64,000 nt of DNA from Isoptericola sp. BMS4 (GTDB lineage: Bacteria; Actinomycetota; Actinomycetes; Actinomycetales; Cellulomonadaceae): assembly GCF_011634835.1 (NCBI RefSeq), contig NZ_SIRP01000001.1, positions 310,001-374,000 on the forward strand. The letters run 5' to 3'. A program made the position numbers and the translations under genes. The notes under the pieces were generated by a model. That model was not told the origin of the DNA. It saw only the letters and a program-made list of their open reading frames with translations, and did no database searches. Positions 18,767 to 32,067 of this stretch are shown here, piece after piece; within the stretch, counting starts at the first letter, position 1; the number at the start of each line of letters is the position of its first letter.

Positions 18767-19639
18767 CCCCTCCCCGGCATCGCGCCGGGCCGTGCCCGTC
18801 CCCGGGGCCTCGCCGACCTGTGAGGCGCCGGCGGCGTCCTTTCCCTCCTGGACCTCCGGACCCGGGCGCACCGAAGCGCACGGACGCTCACGGCACGCCG
18901 TCCACCTCGACCAGCGCCTCTGTCCACAGATCCGGCCCCGTCGTCCACCACGACACGGGCCCCGTACGGTCCTGTGCACAGCCGTGACCGCCGTCCCGCA
19001 CCGCTTTCCACAGGACCGCCCACATCCCGGGGCGCGGAACCGCCGTCTCGACGCGCCGTCGTCCCCACCCCTGTGGAGCAGACCCGTGGACAACTGCGGC
19101 CTCTCGTCCGCCGGCCCGATTCACACCTGTGGACAATCTTGTGGACGGGTGTGGACCGAGCGCGAGAACCGGTGGACGACGACCCCCTCATCGGTGGACG
19201 CCTGTGGGTACAGATTCCGTCGCCCACAGGCAACCCGAGTTGTCCACATCTGCGCCCCCACGCCCTCCACAGTGCTATCACCGCTCTGACCTGCGAAGAC
19301 GCACGTTCTCCCCAAGTTCCACAGCCCCTATGACGATGACGTTCATGTCAATGGGAAGAGAATCACCACACCTTCATCAGGCAGACGGGCGACGGGCTGC
19401 ACCCGGGTCCGGAGCGCCGGGTCGCCCCCGTAGGTCGGGCGACCGTGCACAGGGCCCGCCCTCCTGGTGGACACCGCTCCCCCGCATCGTCCACCGTCGC
19501 CCCGCTCACGTGCCGAAGAAGCTCCGACTCGCGTAGGGTTTGCCACGGACGACAGCAGCGCCTCCCGAGACGTCCCGCGCCCGGGACGCAGGGCGCGGCC
19601 CGCGTGTCGTCCGCATCGACCGACAACTCGAGGAGTGGG
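18767..19639. other. oriC: Likely origin of replication (oriC)
   Basis: 873-bp dnaA-dnaN spacer without a gene. It has two exact DnaA boxes (19128-19136 and 19240-19248), one-mismatch boxes at 18920-18928 and 19085-19093, and several looser ones near 19140, 19150 and 19205. The least GC-rich stretch, about 19310-19385, follows the cluster and is the best candidate unwinding element. The last ~250 bp must also contain the dnaN promoter. Confidence 0.88.
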
Positions 19640-20773
19640 ATGAAGTTCCGGGTTGAGCGTGACGTCCTGGCCGAGGCCGTGACCTGGACGGCGCGCACGC
19701 TTCCCACGCGGCCGCCGGCCCCCGTGCTGGCGGGTGTCCGCATCGAGGTGGACACGGCGGGCACCATCGGGCTGTCCAGCTTCGACTACGAGGTCTCCGC
19801 GCGTTCCGAGATCCCCGCCGAGGTGTCCGAGCCCGGCACGGTGCTGGTCTCCGGGCGGCTTCTCGCCGAGATCTCCCGGGCCCTGCCGAACAAGCCGGTC
19901 GACGTCACCCTCGAGGGCACCAAGGTCGTGCTCACCTGCGGCGCGTCGCGCTTCACCCTGCTCACCATGCCTGTGGAGGACTACCCGGCGCTGCCGGCGA
20001 TGCCCGAGCTCAGCGGTACGGTGACCGGAGACGCGCTGACCCACGCCGTCGCCCAGGTGAGCGTCGCCGCGAGCCGCGACGACACCCTGCCCCTGCTCAC
20101 GGGCGTGCGGATGGAGATCGAGGGCGAGCGCATCACCCTCATCGCCACGGACCGCTACCGGCTGGCCCTGCGCGAGCTCACGTGGACCCCCGCGACGCCC
20201 GGCTACTCGGCCGTCGCGCTGGTCCGCGCGCGGACCCTGACCGACGTCGCGAAGTCCCTCGGCTCCGGCGGCGGGCTGGTGAACATCGGCCTCACCACGG
20301 GGCAGGGGGTCGACCTCATCGGGTTCGAGGCCGGCGGCCGGCACACGACGTCGCAGCTGGTGGACGGCGACTACCCGCCCGTGCGGCGCCTGTTCCCGGA
20401 CGCGACCCCGATCCACGCCGTCGTCGCGACCGCGCCGCTGATCGAGGCCGCGAAGCGCGTGGCCCTCGTCGCGGAGCGCAACACCCCGATCCGCCTGTCG
20501 TTCACCGAGGGCCAGGTCGTGCTCGACGCCGGGCAGGGCGACGACGCGCAGGCCTCCGAGGCGCTCGAGGCGGTGCTCGTGGGCGAGGACATCCAGGTCG
20601 CGTTCAACCCGCAGTTCCTGCTCGACGGACTCGGCGCGCTCGGCACGGACTTCGTGCGGATGTCGTTCACGCACCCGAACAAGCCCGTGGAGTTCACGGG
20701 CCAGGAGTCGCTCGACGGCGAGGACTCGTCGGAGTACCGCTACCTGCTGGTCCCAATCCGGTTCGCCGGCTGA
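19640..20773 (+). CDS. dnaN: DNA polymerase III sliding clamp (beta subunit)
   Basis: 377 residues from the ATG at 19640 with GAGGAG upstream; the frame is open further upstream but is noncoding there. The start MKFRVERDVLAEAVTW and three repeated clamp domains are clear, ending in a YRYLLVPIRF motif near the C-terminus. The dimeric ring tethers polymerases to DNA and binds clamp-loader and repair partners. It is followed by its own hairpin, so it is not obligatorily co-transcribed with gnd-recF. Confidence 0.97.
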   Translation: MKFRVERDVLAEAVTWTARTLPTRPPAPVLAGVRIEVDTAGTIGLSSFDYEVSARSEIPAEVSEPGTVLVSGRLLAEISRALPNKPVDVTLEGTKVVLTCGASRFTLLTMPVEDYPALPAMPELSGTVTGDALTHAVAQVSVAASRDDTLPLLTGVRMEIEGERITLIATDRYRLALRELTWTPATPGYSAVALVRARTLTDVAKSLGSGGGLVNIGLTTGQGVDLIGFEAGGRHTTSQLVDGDYPPVRRLFPDATPIHAVVATAPLIEAAKRVALVAERNTPIRLSFTEGQVVLDAGQGDDAQASEALEAVLVGEDIQVAFNPQFLLDGLGALGTDFVRMSFTHPNKPVEFTGQESLDGEDSSEYRYLLVPIRFAG

Positions 20774-20775
20774 CG

Positions 20776-20806
20776 CGTCGTCCGGCGCGCCCCGTGCCGG
20801 ACGACG
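20776..20806 (+). terminator. dnaN terminator
   Basis: Perfect 11-bp GC-rich inverted repeat around a 9-nt loop, two bases after the dnaN stop. Confidence 0.65.
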
Positions 20807-20848
20807 TACGCTCGCCCTGACTCCAGCACCGTCCCGGAAGGAAGCCCC

Positions 20849-21742
20849 ATGGTCAGCCACATCGGACTCGTCGGCCTGGGGAAGATGGGCCACAACATGC
20901 GTGAGCGGCTGCGCCGCGGCGGCATTGAGGTCACCGGGTACGACCCGCGGCCCGAGGTGTCCGACGTCGCCTCGCTCGCGGACCTGGTGGCGGCGCTGCC
21001 CGGCGACCGGAAGGTCGTGTGGGTGATGGTCCCGGCCGGCGACCCCACCCGCGGCGTGGTGCAAGAGCTCGGCACCCTGCTGGGGGCCGGCGACGTCGTG
21101 GTGGAGGGCGGCAACTCGCACTACCCCGAGGACCAGCTGCGGGCGGCCGAGCTCGCCGAGCGCGGCATCGGGTACGTCGACGTCGGGGTCTCGGGTGGCG
21201 TCTGGGGCCTGGAGAACGGCTACGGGCTCATGTGCGGCGGCGCGGACGAGCACGTGACGACGCTGATGCCCGTCTTCGACGCGCTGCGTCCCGAGGGCCC
21301 CCGCGAGGAGGGCTTCGTCCACGCGGGCGAGGTCGGCGCCGGGCACTTCGCCAAGATGGTCCACAACGGCATCGAGTACGGCCTGATGCAGGCGTACGCC
21401 GAGGGGTACGAGCTGCTCGCGGCCAAGGACGTCGTGACCGACGTGCACGGCACGATGAAGGCGTGGATGCGCGGCACGGTCGTGCGCTCGTGGCTCCTGG
21501 AGCTCATGGTGAAGGCGCTCGAGGAGGACCCCCGGCTCGCGGCGATCGACGACTGGGTCGAGGACTCCGGCGAGGGCCGGTGGACCGTCGACGAGGCGAT
21601 CGACAACGCCGTGCCGCTGCCTGTCATCTCCGCCGCGCTGTTCGCCCGGTTCGCCTCGCGTCAGGAGGACTCCCCGGCGATGAAGGCCGTCGCCGCCCTG
21701 CGCCAGCAGTTCGGCGGTCACGCGGTCAAGCCCGCGCAGTAG
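20849..21742 (+). CDS. gnd: 6-phosphogluconate dehydrogenase, short (decarboxylating) type
   Basis: 297 residues, matching the short NAD-preferring 6PGDH class rather than the ~470-residue enzymes. The Rossmann motif [12 protein letters not shown] is at residues 5-16. The substrate-binding [19 protein letters not shown] and the catalytic [18 protein letters not shown] segment follow in order. It oxidises and decarboxylates 6-phosphogluconate to ribulose 5-phosphate. GGAAGGAA precedes the ATG. It sits between dnaN and recF, a common actinobacterial order, and recF follows after 16 bp. Confidence 0.93.
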   Translation: MVSHIGLVGLGKMGHNMRERLRRGGIEVTGYDPRPEVSDVASLADLVAALPGDRKVVWVMVPAGDPTRGVVQELGTLLGAGDVVVEGGNSHYPEDQLRAAELAERGIGYVDVGVSGGVWGLENGYGLMCGGADEHVTTLMPVFDALRPEGPREEGFVHAGEVGAGHFAKMVHNGIEYGLMQAYAEGYELLAAKDVVTDVHGTMKAWMRGTVVRSWLLELMVKALEEDPRLAAIDDWVEDSGEGRWTVDEAIDNAVPLPVISAALFARFASRQEDSPAMKAVAALRQQFGGHAVKPAQ

Positions 21743-21758
21743 TCCCGCCCTCCGGCGC

Positions 21759-22994
21759 ATGTACGTCTCGCACCTCTCCCTGATCGACTTCCGCTCCTAC
21801 GCCGCGGCCGACGTCGAGCTGGATCCCGGCCCGACGGCCTTCGTCGGGCGCAACGGGCAGGGCAAGACGAACCTGGTCGAGGCGCTGGGCTACGTCGCGA
21901 CGCTCGGCAGCCACCGGGTGGCCACGGACACGCCGCTGATCCGCGCCGGGGCGGAGCGGGCGATCGTGCGGACCCGCATCGTGCGCGGCGACCGTGCCTC
22001 CACCGTCGAGCTGGAGATCACGGCCGGCAAGGCGAACCGGGCCCGCGTCAACCGCGGCCAGCCCGGGCGTGCCCGCGACGTGCTGGGGATCCTGCGGACG
22101 GTCCTCTTCGCGCCCGAGGACCTGGCGCTGGTCAAGGGCGACCCGGACGGCCGCCGGCGGTTCCTGGACCAGCTCGTCGTCCAGCTCCTGCCCCGGGCGG
22201 CGGGCGTCGTCAGCGACTACGAGCGTGTGGTGCGCCAGCGCTCCGCCCTGCTGAAGTCGCTGCGGGGAGTCCGCCGTGGCGGGCGCGCCCCGGACCTGTC
22301 CACCCTCGAGGTCTGGGACACGAAGGCGGCGCAGCTGGGGGCGCAGATCCTCACGATGCGCCTCGCGCTGGTGCGGGCGCTGCGGCCCGAGGTCGCGGCC
22401 GCCTACGCGCAGGTGAGCGACGCCGACGGGCACGCCGAGCTGACGTACCGCTCGAACGTCCCGGAGGCGGAGGCCGCCGGTGCCCCGGACGGGCCGACGC
22501 CGGCGACGCCCGACGGCGCCGCCGACCTGGAGAAGGCGCTCCTCGACGCGATGGTGCAGGTCAGGGACCAGGAGGTCGAGCGGGGGGTGAGCCTCGTCGG
22601 CCCGCACCGGGACGACCTCGTCCTCACCCTAGGCGGGCTGCCGGCGAAGGGGTACGCGAGCCACGGCGAGTCGTGGTCGTTCGCCCTGGCACTGCGGCTG
22701 GCGTCGTACCGGCTGCTCGGCGGCACGCCGCAGCCTCCGCCCGCCGACGACGTGGCCGGCCCGGCGCCGGACGACGTCTTCTGGGACCCGGACCAGGGCA
22801 CGGACGCCGATCCGGTCCTGGTGCTCGACGACGTCTTCGCCGAGCTCGACGTCCGGCGCCGGGAGCGCCTCGCGGAGCTGGTCGCGCCGGCCCGCCAGGT
22901 GCTCGTCACGGCGGCCGTGCCCGAGGACGTCCCCGCCGGGCTGATGGGGGCGCGGTTCGAGGTGACCCCGGGACAGGTGCGTCGTGTGCCCTGA
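21759..22994 (+). CDS. recF: RecF, DNA replication and repair protein
   Basis: 411 residues. It begins [14 protein letters not shown], has Walker [11 protein letters not shown] (about 31-40), a signature-like stretch near the C-terminal half, and Walker B followed by the [10 protein letters not shown]-loop ([15 protein letters not shown]). It helps load RecA on gapped DNA with RecO and RecR. An extra Pro/Asp-rich loop near residues 230-250 and another near 325-345 make it slightly longer than average. It overlaps the next gene by 11 bp. Confidence 0.95.
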   Translation: MYVSHLSLIDFRSYAAADVELDPGPTAFVGRNGQGKTNLVEALGYVATLGSHRVATDTPLIRAGAERAIVRTRIVRGDRASTVELEITAGKANRARVNRGQPGRARDVLGILRTVLFAPEDLALVKGDPDGRRRFLDQLVVQLLPRAAGVVSDYERVVRQRSALLKSLRGVRRGGRAPDLSTLEVWDTKAAQLGAQILTMRLALVRALRPEVAAAYAQVSDADGHAELTYRSNVPEAEAAGAPDGPTPATPDGAADLEKALLDAMVQVRDQEVERGVSLVGPHRDDLVLTLGGLPAKGYASHGESWSFALALRLASYRLLGGTPQPPPADDVAGPAPDDVFWDPDQGTDADPVLVLDDVFAELDVRRRERLAELVAPARQVLVTAAVPEDVPAGLMGARFEVTPGQVRRVP

Positions 22995-23622
22995 GGTGCC
23001 GGACGACGACGGCGGCGCGCTCGACGGCGCGGGCGCGACCGTCGAGGGCGGCGTCCAGGACGCGGCCGCGGACGTCCCCGGGCGCCGGCAGCCGGGCGAC
23101 CTGCGTCCGGTGCGGGACCGCACCGAGCTGACGCCCGCGATCGAGGTGGCCCGCGAGGCGCTCAACCGGGCCAAGGCGGCCGCGCGGGCCAAGGGCCTGC
23201 GCCCGGGTGCCCCGGCACGCCATTCGCCGCTCTCCGAGCCGCGCGGCGCCGGCAAGGGGCCCAACGCGCGGGACCCGCAGCTTCTCTCCGAGGTGATCTC
23301 GCGTCTCCTGCGGGACAAGGGCTGGACCTCCGACGTCTCCGTGGGCGGGGTGATCGGCCGGTGGCGGGAGGTGGTCGGCGACCAGGTCGCGGACCACTGC
23401 CAGCCGGAGACGTTCGAGAACAACGTCCTGGTGGTCCGCGCGGACTCCACGGCGTGGGCCACGCAGGTGCGCCTGCTGACGCCGACCCTCCTGCGCCGGC
23501 TCGCCGAGGAGGTCGGCGAGGGCGTGGTCGAGCAGGTCACGGTCCTCGGCCCCGCAGGCCCGGGGTTCCGTCGCGGTCGTCGGTCGGTGCGTGGTCCGGG
23601 GCCGCGCGACACCTACGGCTGA
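22984..23622 (+). CDS. dciA: DciA-family (DUF721) replicative helicase-associated protein
   Basis: 212 residues from a GTG inside the end of recF. The N-terminal ~85 residues are acidic then Ala/Arg-rich and likely disordered. The DUF721 domain follows, with the conserved [20 protein letters not shown] and [20 protein letters not shown] stretches. DciA proteins help load or manage the replicative helicase DnaB in bacteria lacking DnaC, and this location after recF is typical. The C-terminal tail is basic. Transcription probably ends at the following 44-bp hairpin. Confidence 0.88.
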   Translation: MCPEVPDDDGGALDGAGATVEGGVQDAAADVPGRRQPGDLRPVRDRTELTPAIEVAREALNRAKAAARAKGLRPGAPARHSPLSEPRGAGKGPNARDPQLLSEVISRLLRDKGWTSDVSVGGVIGRWREVVGDQVADHCQPETFENNVLVVRADSTAWATQVRLLTPTLLRRLAEEVGEGVVEQVTVLGPAGPGFRRGRRSVRGPGPRDTYG

Positions 23623-23625
23623 CCA

Positions 23626-23669
23626 CGTCGAGGGGCCCTCGGGACCTGCGTCCCGAGGGCCCCTCGACG
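23626..23669. terminator. Bidirectional terminator between dciA and the surface-protein gene
   Basis: Perfect 19-bp inverted repeat with a 6-nt loop, four bases after the dciA stop. It also lies just past the stop of the converging minus-strand gene. Confidence 0.85.
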
Positions 23670-23707
23670 CCGAGCCCGTCAGGGCGCGGTCAGGTTCTCC
23701 GGCCCGG

Positions 23708-25291
23708 TCAGCGGGTCCGGAGCCGGCGACGGACGAGCAGCGGCGTGACGCCCATCCCGATCAGGAGCACGGCGACGGCCGCGACCCAGCCGGCCGTCGT
23801 CCCCGTGGCGGCGAGCTCCGGTTCCGTGGACGCGGCCGGGGCCGCCTCCTCGGCGACGTCGGGGGCGTCGACGGCGGGCGCCGGCGTCTCGTCGGTCTCC
23901 GCGGCGACCGGGCGCGCGGTGTCGTCCGCCGGCGGGTTGGCGCAGTCCTCCGACGCCGCCGGGTAGTCGACGACGGTCGAGTACGACGGGTTGACCTCGA
24001 ACAGGACCTGCACGCCGTCACGGGTCCAGGCGTAGTTGCCGTCGGTCGCCGTGTACGAGCCGTCCTCCTGGCGCTCGTAGCCGGGCCACTGCAGGGGCTC
24101 GGTGTCCGAGGCGCCGGGCCACAGGAGCCGGCCCTCGAGAGGCAGGTCCTCCTGCACGTAGTCGTCGCCGTCGGGGTTGAGGAACGTGATCGTCAGCGGG
24201 GTCTCGTCATCGACCTCGATGCCCTCGGGCAGCCCGACCCCGTAGACCAGGTACGGCGTCGCGCCCTCGCAGACGGCCGCGATGTCGCCGGGCACCAGCG
24301 CACAGTCCTCCTCGGCCGGCAGGAGGTCGTCGATCGGGAAGAGCACGTCGCCCTCGTCGGTCCGGACGTAGCCGGCGAGGTCCGCACCGAACGTGTTGCC
24401 CTCGGTCGGGGTCGCGACGACACCGGCCTCGGTGCTCAGGTAGGTGACCTGCTCCGAGTTCGCGGGCGGGACGACGGCGGTCGCGTCGGCGCCGCAGACG
24501 GTGACGGGCGCCGGGATCTCCGGGGTCACGACGACGGGCTCCTCGGGCTCCTCGGGCTGCTCGGGACGGTCGCAGTCCGCGGCCGTCGGCAGCTCGACGC
24601 CGAGCTCGTCGAGCTCCTGGTGCTGCCAGTCGACCAGCCTCCCGTCCATGGAGGACCCGTCGGGGTACGTGATGTTCTGCGGGACCTCGTACTCGTCGGG
24701 CCCTCCGCGCAGCAGGTCCTGCTGGATCCCCCACCCGGTGCACAGGTCGACGCCGTCGAGCAGGTCGGTCTCGGGGAGCTCGGTGTACCAGTGCTGGTCG
24801 TTGCGCAGCTCGTCCTCGGCCAGGGTGAGCGTCTTCGTGCCGAGGAGCTCCTGCGTCCCGGAGTTCTCCCAGGCGGCGCCTCGGCTCGCGTCGAGCTTCG
24901 GGTACAGGTAGATCGCGACCTGGACCGGCGAGCCGGCGGGCTCCGGGGTCTCGCAGGCGGCGCGCTCGCCGGACTCCTCGAACGACCAGCCGCGGTGACC
25001 GTCCGGGTCGTCGCCGGCCTCGACCGCGACGGTCCAGTCGGTGTCCGCGGCGGCGTCGAGCGGGACGCTGACGGAGGCTCCGCTGCCGAACGACTCCTCG
25101 AGGACGGGCTCGCCGTCGACGTGGATCGTGACGACGTTCTCCTCGCGGGGGGAGTAATCGGTCAGCCGGACGTCGAGGGTGTCGCAGTCGGCGGCGATCG
25201 TCGGGGTGTGGGCGGAGGCGGGTGTCGCGGTGGCGACGAGGCCTCCGAGGGCCAGCGCGCCGGCGACGACGCTCGCCAGGGTTCTCTTCAC
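23708..25291 (-). CDS. Secreted cell-wall-anchored protein with LAxTG sorting signal
   Basis: 527 residues from a GTG at 25291 (GAAGGGA upstream); the longer frame upstream is not coding. A signal peptide (basic VKRTL, hydrophobic core, cleavage after ATPASA) is followed by a Cys- and Asp-rich extracellular part. It has paired cysteines and repeated short stretches starting with a cysteine and ending near Pro/Glu linkers. The C-terminus has LAATG, then a membrane helix and RRRLRTR, a sortase-type sorting signal of the LAxTG kind used by actinobacterial class E sortases. No enzyme motif is recognised. Its insertion between dciA and gyrB is not part of the conserved origin gene set. Function unknown. 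Confidence 0.8.
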   Translation of the reverse strand: MKRTLASVVAGALALGGLVATATPASAHTPTIAADCDTLDVRLTDYSPREENVVTIHVDGEPVLEESFGSGASVSVPLDAAADTDWTVAVEAGDDPDGHRGWSFEESGERAACETPEPAGSPVQVAIYLYPKLDASRGAAWENSGTQELLGTKTLTLAEDELRNDQHWYTELPETDLLDGVDLCTGWGIQQDLLRGGPDEYEVPQNITYPDGSSMDGRLVDWQHQELDELGVELPTAADCDRPEQPEEPEEPVVVTPEIPAPVTVCGADATAVVPPANSEQVTYLSTEAGVVATPTEGNTFGADLAGYVRTDEGDVLFPIDDLLPAEEDCALVPGDIAAVCEGATPYLVYGVGLPEGIEVDDETPLTITFLNPDGDDYVQEDLPLEGRLLWPGASDTEPLQWPGYERQEDGSYTATDGNYAWTRDGVQVLFEVNPSYSTVVDYPAASEDCANPPADDTARPVAAETDETPAPAVDAPDVAEEAAPAASTEPELAATGTTAGWVAAVAVLLIGMGVTPLLVRRRLRTR

Positions 25292-27867
<2,576 letters not shown>

Positions 27868-27980
27868 CCCGACCATCTGTGTACAGGTCGGCACGACGCC
27901 GGTGTACACGGGTGGACGCGGTGGACGAGCAGGAGCGGCACCCGCGCCCGGGCGGGCGCAGGAAAGGAAGAAGGTAGACG

Positions 27981-30587
27981 GTGACGGACGAGACCCCCGG
28001 CCCTGACATGAACGACGGAGTGCCCGGCGAGGCGGCACCCGAGAGCTCGGACGGCGGCGTCGCGGTGCACCACGGCCGCATCGAGCAGGTGGACCTGCAG
28101 CTCGAGATGCAGCGCAGCTACCTCGACTACGCGATGAGCGTGATCGTCGGGCGCGCGCTGCCCGACGTGCGCGACGGGCTCAAGCCGGTGCACCGCCGCG
28201 TGCTCTACGCGATGTACGACGGCGGCTACCGCCCCGACCGGGCGTACTCGAAGTGCTCGCGCGTCGTCGGCGACGTCATGGGCAAGTACCACCCGCACGG
28301 CGACACCGCGATCTACGACACCCTCGTGCGGCTCGTGCAGGACTGGGTGCTGCGCTACCCGCTCGTCGCGGGGCAGGGGAACTTCGGCTCGCCCGGCAAC
28401 GACCCTGCGGCCGCCCCGCGGTACACCGAGTGCCGCATGGCGCCGCTGGCGCTCGAGATGGTCCGGGACATCGAGAAGAACACCGTCGACTTCCAGGACA
28501 ACTACGACGGCCGCACGCAGGAGCCCGTCGTCCTGCCGGCACGCTTCCCGAACCTGCTCGTCAACGGGTCGGCCGGCATCGCCGTCGGCATGGCGACGAA
28601 CATCCCGCCGCACAACATGCGCGAGGTCGCGGAGGGCGTCCGCTGGCACCTGGACCACCCGGAGGCGTCGCGCGAGGAGCTGCTCGCCGCGCTGATGCAG
28701 CGGATCAAGGGGCCGGACTTCCCCACCGGAGCGCAGATCCTGGGGACGAAGGGCATCGAGGAGGCGTACCGGACCGGGCGCGGCTCGATCACGATGCGCG
28801 CCGTCGTCAACGTCGAGGAGATCCAGAACCGGATCTGCCTCGTCATCACCGAGCTGCCCTACCAGGTCAACCCGGACAACCTCGCCGCGAAGGTCGCCGA
28901 CCTGGTCAACGACGGCAAGATCGCCGGGATCGCCGACATCCGTGACGAGACCTCCGGCCGCACCGGGCAGCGCCTCGTCATCGTGCTGAAGCGCGATGCG
29001 ATCGCGAAGGTCGTGCTCAACAACCTGTACAAGCACACCCAGCTGCAGGACACCTTCGGCGCCAACATGGTCGCCCTCGTGGACGACGTGCCCCGCACGC
29101 TCAGCCTCGACGCGTTCGTGCGGCACTGGACGACCCACCAGATCGAGGTCGTGCGCCGGCGCACCGAGTACCTGCTCGCGGAGGCCGAGCGGGAGATCCA
29201 CATCCTGCGCGGGTACCTCAAGGCCCTGGACGCGCTCGACGAGGTCATCGCCCTCATCCGCCGCTCCCCCAGCGCCGACGAGGCCCGCACCGGCCTCATG
29301 GAGCTGCTCGACGTCGACGAGGAGCAGGCCAACGCCATCCTCGCGCTGCAGCTGCGTCGTCTCGCGGCGCTCGAACGGCAGCGCATCATCGACCAGCACG
29401 CCGAGATCGAGCGCCGGATCGAGGACTACCAGGACATCCTCGCCAAGCCCGAGCGGCAGCGCACGATCGTGCGCGAGGAGATGGACGACATCGTCGAGCG
29501 CTACGGCGACGAGCGCCGCACCACGGTGCTGCCGTTCGACGGCGACATGTCGGTCGAGGACCTCATCCCCGAGGAGGAGGTCGTCGTCACCATCACGCGC
29601 GGCGGCTACGCCAAGCGCACCCGCAGCGACAACTACCGCGCCCAGCGCCGCGGCGGCAAGGGCGTGCGCGGCGCCGCGCTGCGCGAGGACGACATCGTCG
29701 AGCACTTCTTCGTCACGACCACGCACCACTGGCTGCTGTTCTTCACCAACCTGGGTCGCGTGTACCGGGCCAAGGGGTACGAGCTGCCCGAGGGCGGCCG
29801 TGACGCCAAGGGCCAGCACGTGGCGAACATGCTCGCCTTCCAGCCGGGCGAGCACATCGCCCAGGTGCTCGACCTCCCCGACTACGAGGCGGCGGACTAC
29901 CTGGTCCTGGCCACACGTCGCGGTCTGGTGAAGAAGACCCGCCTCGGGGAGTACAACTCCCCGCGCTCCGGCGGCCTCATCGCCATCAACCTGCGCGAGG
30001 ACGAGTCCGGCACCCCGGACGAGCTGGTCGCCGCCCGCCTCGTCAACGCCGACGACCACCTCATCCTCGTCTCCCGCAAGGGCCAGTCGATCCGGTTCCC
30101 CGCCGACGACGACACGCTGCGGCCGCTGGGCCGTGCGACGTCGGGCGTCACGGGCATGAAGTTCCGCGAGGAGGACGAGCTGCTCAACGCGGACGTCGTC
30201 ACGCCGGGCACGGACCTGTTCGTGGTGACCGAGGGAGGCTTCGCCAAGCGCACCGGCATCGACGAGTACCGGGTGCAGGGACGTGCCGGTTTCGGGATCA
30301 AGGTGGCGAACCTCGTCGAGGCTCGTGGAGACCTCGTGGGGGCGCTCGTGACCGACCCGGACGACGAGGTGCTGGTGGTCATGGAGCGTGGCAAGATCGT
30401 CCGGTCCGCGGTGGCCGAGGTGAACCTCACCGGGCGGACCACGCAGGGTGTCACGTTCGCCAAGCCCGACAAGGGAGACCGCATCATCGCGGTGGCCCGC
30501 AACGTCGAGCGTCGTGCGGAGGAGGAGTCGGCTAGCGTGGACGGACAGGCCGCCGACGAGCACGAGAGCAGCGGGGACGAGGACTGA
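27981..30587 (+). CDS. gyrA: DNA gyrase subunit A
   Basis: 868 residues from a GTG with GGAAAGGAAG upstream. The quinolone-resistance region reads [10 protein letters not shown] and keeps the conserved aspartate. The catalytic tyrosine lies in RYTE (Tyr148). The C-terminal beta-pinwheel carries the GyrA box QRRGGKG (about 555-561) and ends in an acidic tail. It breaks and rejoins DNA in the A2B2 gyrase. It follows gyrB by 113 bp and overlaps the start of the next gene (TGATG), so gyrA and the DUF3566 protein are coupled. Confidence 0.97.
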   Translation: MTDETPGPDMNDGVPGEAAPESSDGGVAVHHGRIEQVDLQLEMQRSYLDYAMSVIVGRALPDVRDGLKPVHRRVLYAMYDGGYRPDRAYSKCSRVVGDVMGKYHPHGDTAIYDTLVRLVQDWVLRYPLVAGQGNFGSPGNDPAAAPRYTECRMAPLALEMVRDIEKNTVDFQDNYDGRTQEPVVLPARFPNLLVNGSAGIAVGMATNIPPHNMREVAEGVRWHLDHPEASREELLAALMQRIKGPDFPTGAQILGTKGIEEAYRTGRGSITMRAVVNVEEIQNRICLVITELPYQVNPDNLAAKVADLVNDGKIAGIADIRDETSGRTGQRLVIVLKRDAIAKVVLNNLYKHTQLQDTFGANMVALVDDVPRTLSLDAFVRHWTTHQIEVVRRRTEYLLAEAEREIHILRGYLKALDALDEVIALIRRSPSADEARTGLMELLDVDEEQANAILALQLRRLAALERQRIIDQHAEIERRIEDYQDILAKPERQRTIVREEMDDIVERYGDERRTTVLPFDGDMSVEDLIPEEEVVVTITRGGYAKRTRSDNYRAQRRGGKGVRGAALREDDIVEHFFVTTTHHWLLFFTNLGRVYRAKGYELPEGGRDAKGQHVANMLAFQPGEHIAQVLDLPDYEAADYLVLATRRGLVKKTRLGEYNSPRSGGLIAINLREDESGTPDELVAARLVNADDHLILVSRKGQSIRFPADDDTLRPLGRATSGVTGMKFREEDELLNADVVTPGTDLFVVTEGGFAKRTGIDEYRVQGRAGFGIKVANLVEARGDLVGALVTDPDDEVLVVMERGKIVRSAVAEVNLTGRTTQGVTFAKPDKGDRIIAVARNVERRAEEESASVDGQAADEHESSGDED

Positions 30588-31432
30588 TGACCGAGAAGAG
30601 CGCGTCGACCACGGCGTCCACCACGCCACCGGCGGCACAGACGGATCCCGCACCCGAGGTCGACGACCAGACGCACCGGGCCGCGCCCCGCGCGGAGGTG
30701 CCCGGGCCGCCGGCGACGGGCTCGGACACCGCCGCGGACGAGACGCAGGCCTCGGAGGCGGCCCCCGGGACGGTCCCGCCGCCGCCCACGGGCGCCTCTC
30801 CGGTCAAGGACGGCGCGGTGAAGGCCGCCGCCGCGGCGCTGGCGGCGGCTCGCTCGGCAGCGAAGAAGGTCCAGTCCGCGCGGCCCGAGAGCACCCGGGA
30901 CGACGCCGGCGACGGCGACCCGGCCTCGGACGCCCGGACGGGCGCGGGCACGAGCGGGCCCGGCGCCACCGCGGACGAGCCGCGCCCCGAGATGCACTAC
31001 TCCGCGGGCAGCGTCCACGGCACGGCCGCCGCGACGAACGGCGCCGCACCGGCGACGCCGGCGGCAGAGGCCGGGCCGCGGCGGGTGCGGCTGTCGATCT
31101 CCCGCATCGACCCGTGGTCGGTCATGAAGCTCGCGTTCCTGCTCTCGGTCGCGATCGGGTTCATGATCGTCGTGGCCACGATGGTCGTCTGGTACGTCCT
31201 CAACGACATGGGCACGTTCGCCACGATCCAGGACTTCCTGCAGCAGACCGTGGGGCCGCAGACGGTGAACATCGTCCAGTTCATCGAGTTCGACCGTGTC
31301 GTGTCCCTGTCGGTCCTCATCGCCATCATCGACGTCGTCCTGCTGACCGCCGTGGCGACCATCCTGGCGATCCTGTACAACATCACGGCGGCGCTCGTCG
31401 GCGGCGTGCACCTCACCCTGACGGACGAGTGA
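30587..31432 (+). CDS. DUF3566 membrane protein
   Basis: 281 residues whose ATG overlaps the gyrA stop. The first ~165 residues are Pro/Ala/Thr/Asp-rich and disordered. The conserved C-terminal ~110 residues hold RVRLSISRIDPWSVMK, a membrane helix, a short external loop, then a second helix ending in ILYNITAALVGGVHLTLTDE. This DUF3566 layout directly after gyrA is widely conserved in actinobacteria. The function is unknown. Confidence 0.9.
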   Translation: MTEKSASTTASTTPPAAQTDPAPEVDDQTHRAAPRAEVPGPPATGSDTAADETQASEAAPGTVPPPPTGASPVKDGAVKAAAAALAAARSAAKKVQSARPESTRDDAGDGDPASDARTGAGTSGPGATADEPRPEMHYSAGSVHGTAAATNGAAPATPAAEAGPRRVRLSISRIDPWSVMKLAFLLSVAIGFMIVVATMVVWYVLNDMGTFATIQDFLQQTVGPQTVNIVQFIEFDRVVSLSVLIAIIDVVLLTAVATILAILYNITAALVGGVHLTLTDE

Positions 31433-31475
31433 CCGCCGTCCGCGGACGGCGCGAGACCCGGGACGGACGTCACAC

Positions 31476-31513
31476 CGCCGGCCCACGTTCCCGGTTTGGG
31501 GACGGGGCCGGCG
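31476..31513 (+). terminator. Terminator of the gyrA-DUF3566 transcript
   Basis: Inverted repeat CGCCGGCCC/GGGCCGGCG (31476-31484 with 31505-31513) enclosing a smaller GTTCCC-type hairpin, 44 bp after the stop. Confidence 0.5.
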
Positions 31514-31557
31514 TACGGTAACGTTCCGTGCTGCACGCGCGTTCTCTCGCGCGTCAC

Positions 31558-31631
31558 GGGGCTATAGCTCAGACGGTTAGAGCGCTTCCCTGATAAGGAA
31601 GAGGTCGGAGGTTCAAGTCCTCCTAGCCCCA
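31558..31631 (+). tRNA. tRNA-Ile (GAT)
   Basis: 74 nt. The acceptor stem GGGGCTA/TAGCCCC, D-arm TAGCTCAGACGGTTAG, anticodon GAT at 31592-31594 and T-arm GGTTCAAGTCC all fold. Discriminator A; CCA is not encoded. Identity: isoleucine. Confidence 0.97.
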
Positions 31632-31695
31632 CTCCAGGCCAACCGGGCCCGGGCCCTGACAGGCACGGCCTCGAGGTCGTGACGAGGAGGTTCTC

Positions 31696-31815
31696 ATGAA
31701 GAAGCTGTTCGTCCTCCTGCTCGCGCTGGGCGCGGGCTATCTCGTCTGGCGGCGACTCAACGAGGACGCCGCCGACCGAGACCTCTGGTCGGAGGTCACC
31801 GACTCCATCGACTGA
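31696..31815 (+). CDS. DLW-39 family small protein
   Basis: Exactly 39 residues from an ATG with GAGGAGG upstream. An N-terminal hydrophobic stretch (KKLFVLLLALGAGYLVW) is followed by RRLNEDAADRDLWSEVTD, which contains the DLW motif that names this actinobacterial family. It is a single-pass membrane peptide of unknown function. Its location between tRNA-Ile and tRNA-Ala just after the gyrase operon is the known family context. Confidence 0.93.
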   Translation: MKKLFVLLLALGAGYLVWRRLNEDAADRDLWSEVTDSID

Positions 31816-31851
31816 CACGCCTCGCGCGTGCGCGGCCCCTCGTGGCCGTCC

Positions 31852-31927
31852 GGGGCCATGGCGCAATTGGTAGCGCACCTGCTTTGCAAGCAGGGGGTTG
31901 GGGGTTCGAGTCCCCCTGGCTCCACCA
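31852..31927 (+). tRNA. tRNA-Ala (TGC)
   Basis: 76 nt including an encoded CCA end. Acceptor GGGGCCA/TGGCTCC with one G-U, anticodon TGC at 31885-31887, T-arm GGGTTCGAGTCCC. Confidence 0.97.
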
Positions 31928-32005
31928 CCTCCCACCAGCACCGACACGTTCGGTGAGGGTGGGATTCGTCGTTCCCGGAGCGTGAACCGGCGAGCCATGC
32001 GTAGA

Positions 32006-32042
32006 ACGAGGGCCCCCGCCCGGTACGGACGGGGGCCCTCGT
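32006..32042. terminator. Terminator between tRNA-Ala and the minus-strand gene
   Basis: 13-bp GC-rich inverted repeat with an 11-nt loop. It can serve the tRNA transcript and the converging minus-strand gene, which ends 26 bp away. Confidence 0.7.
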
Positions 32043-32067
32043 CGTGCTCGGGAGCCGGCGGTGCGGG

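Noticed and set aside
19343-21760. 805-codon minus-strand frame across dnaN and gnd
   Set aside because: Antisense shadow of two certain genes.
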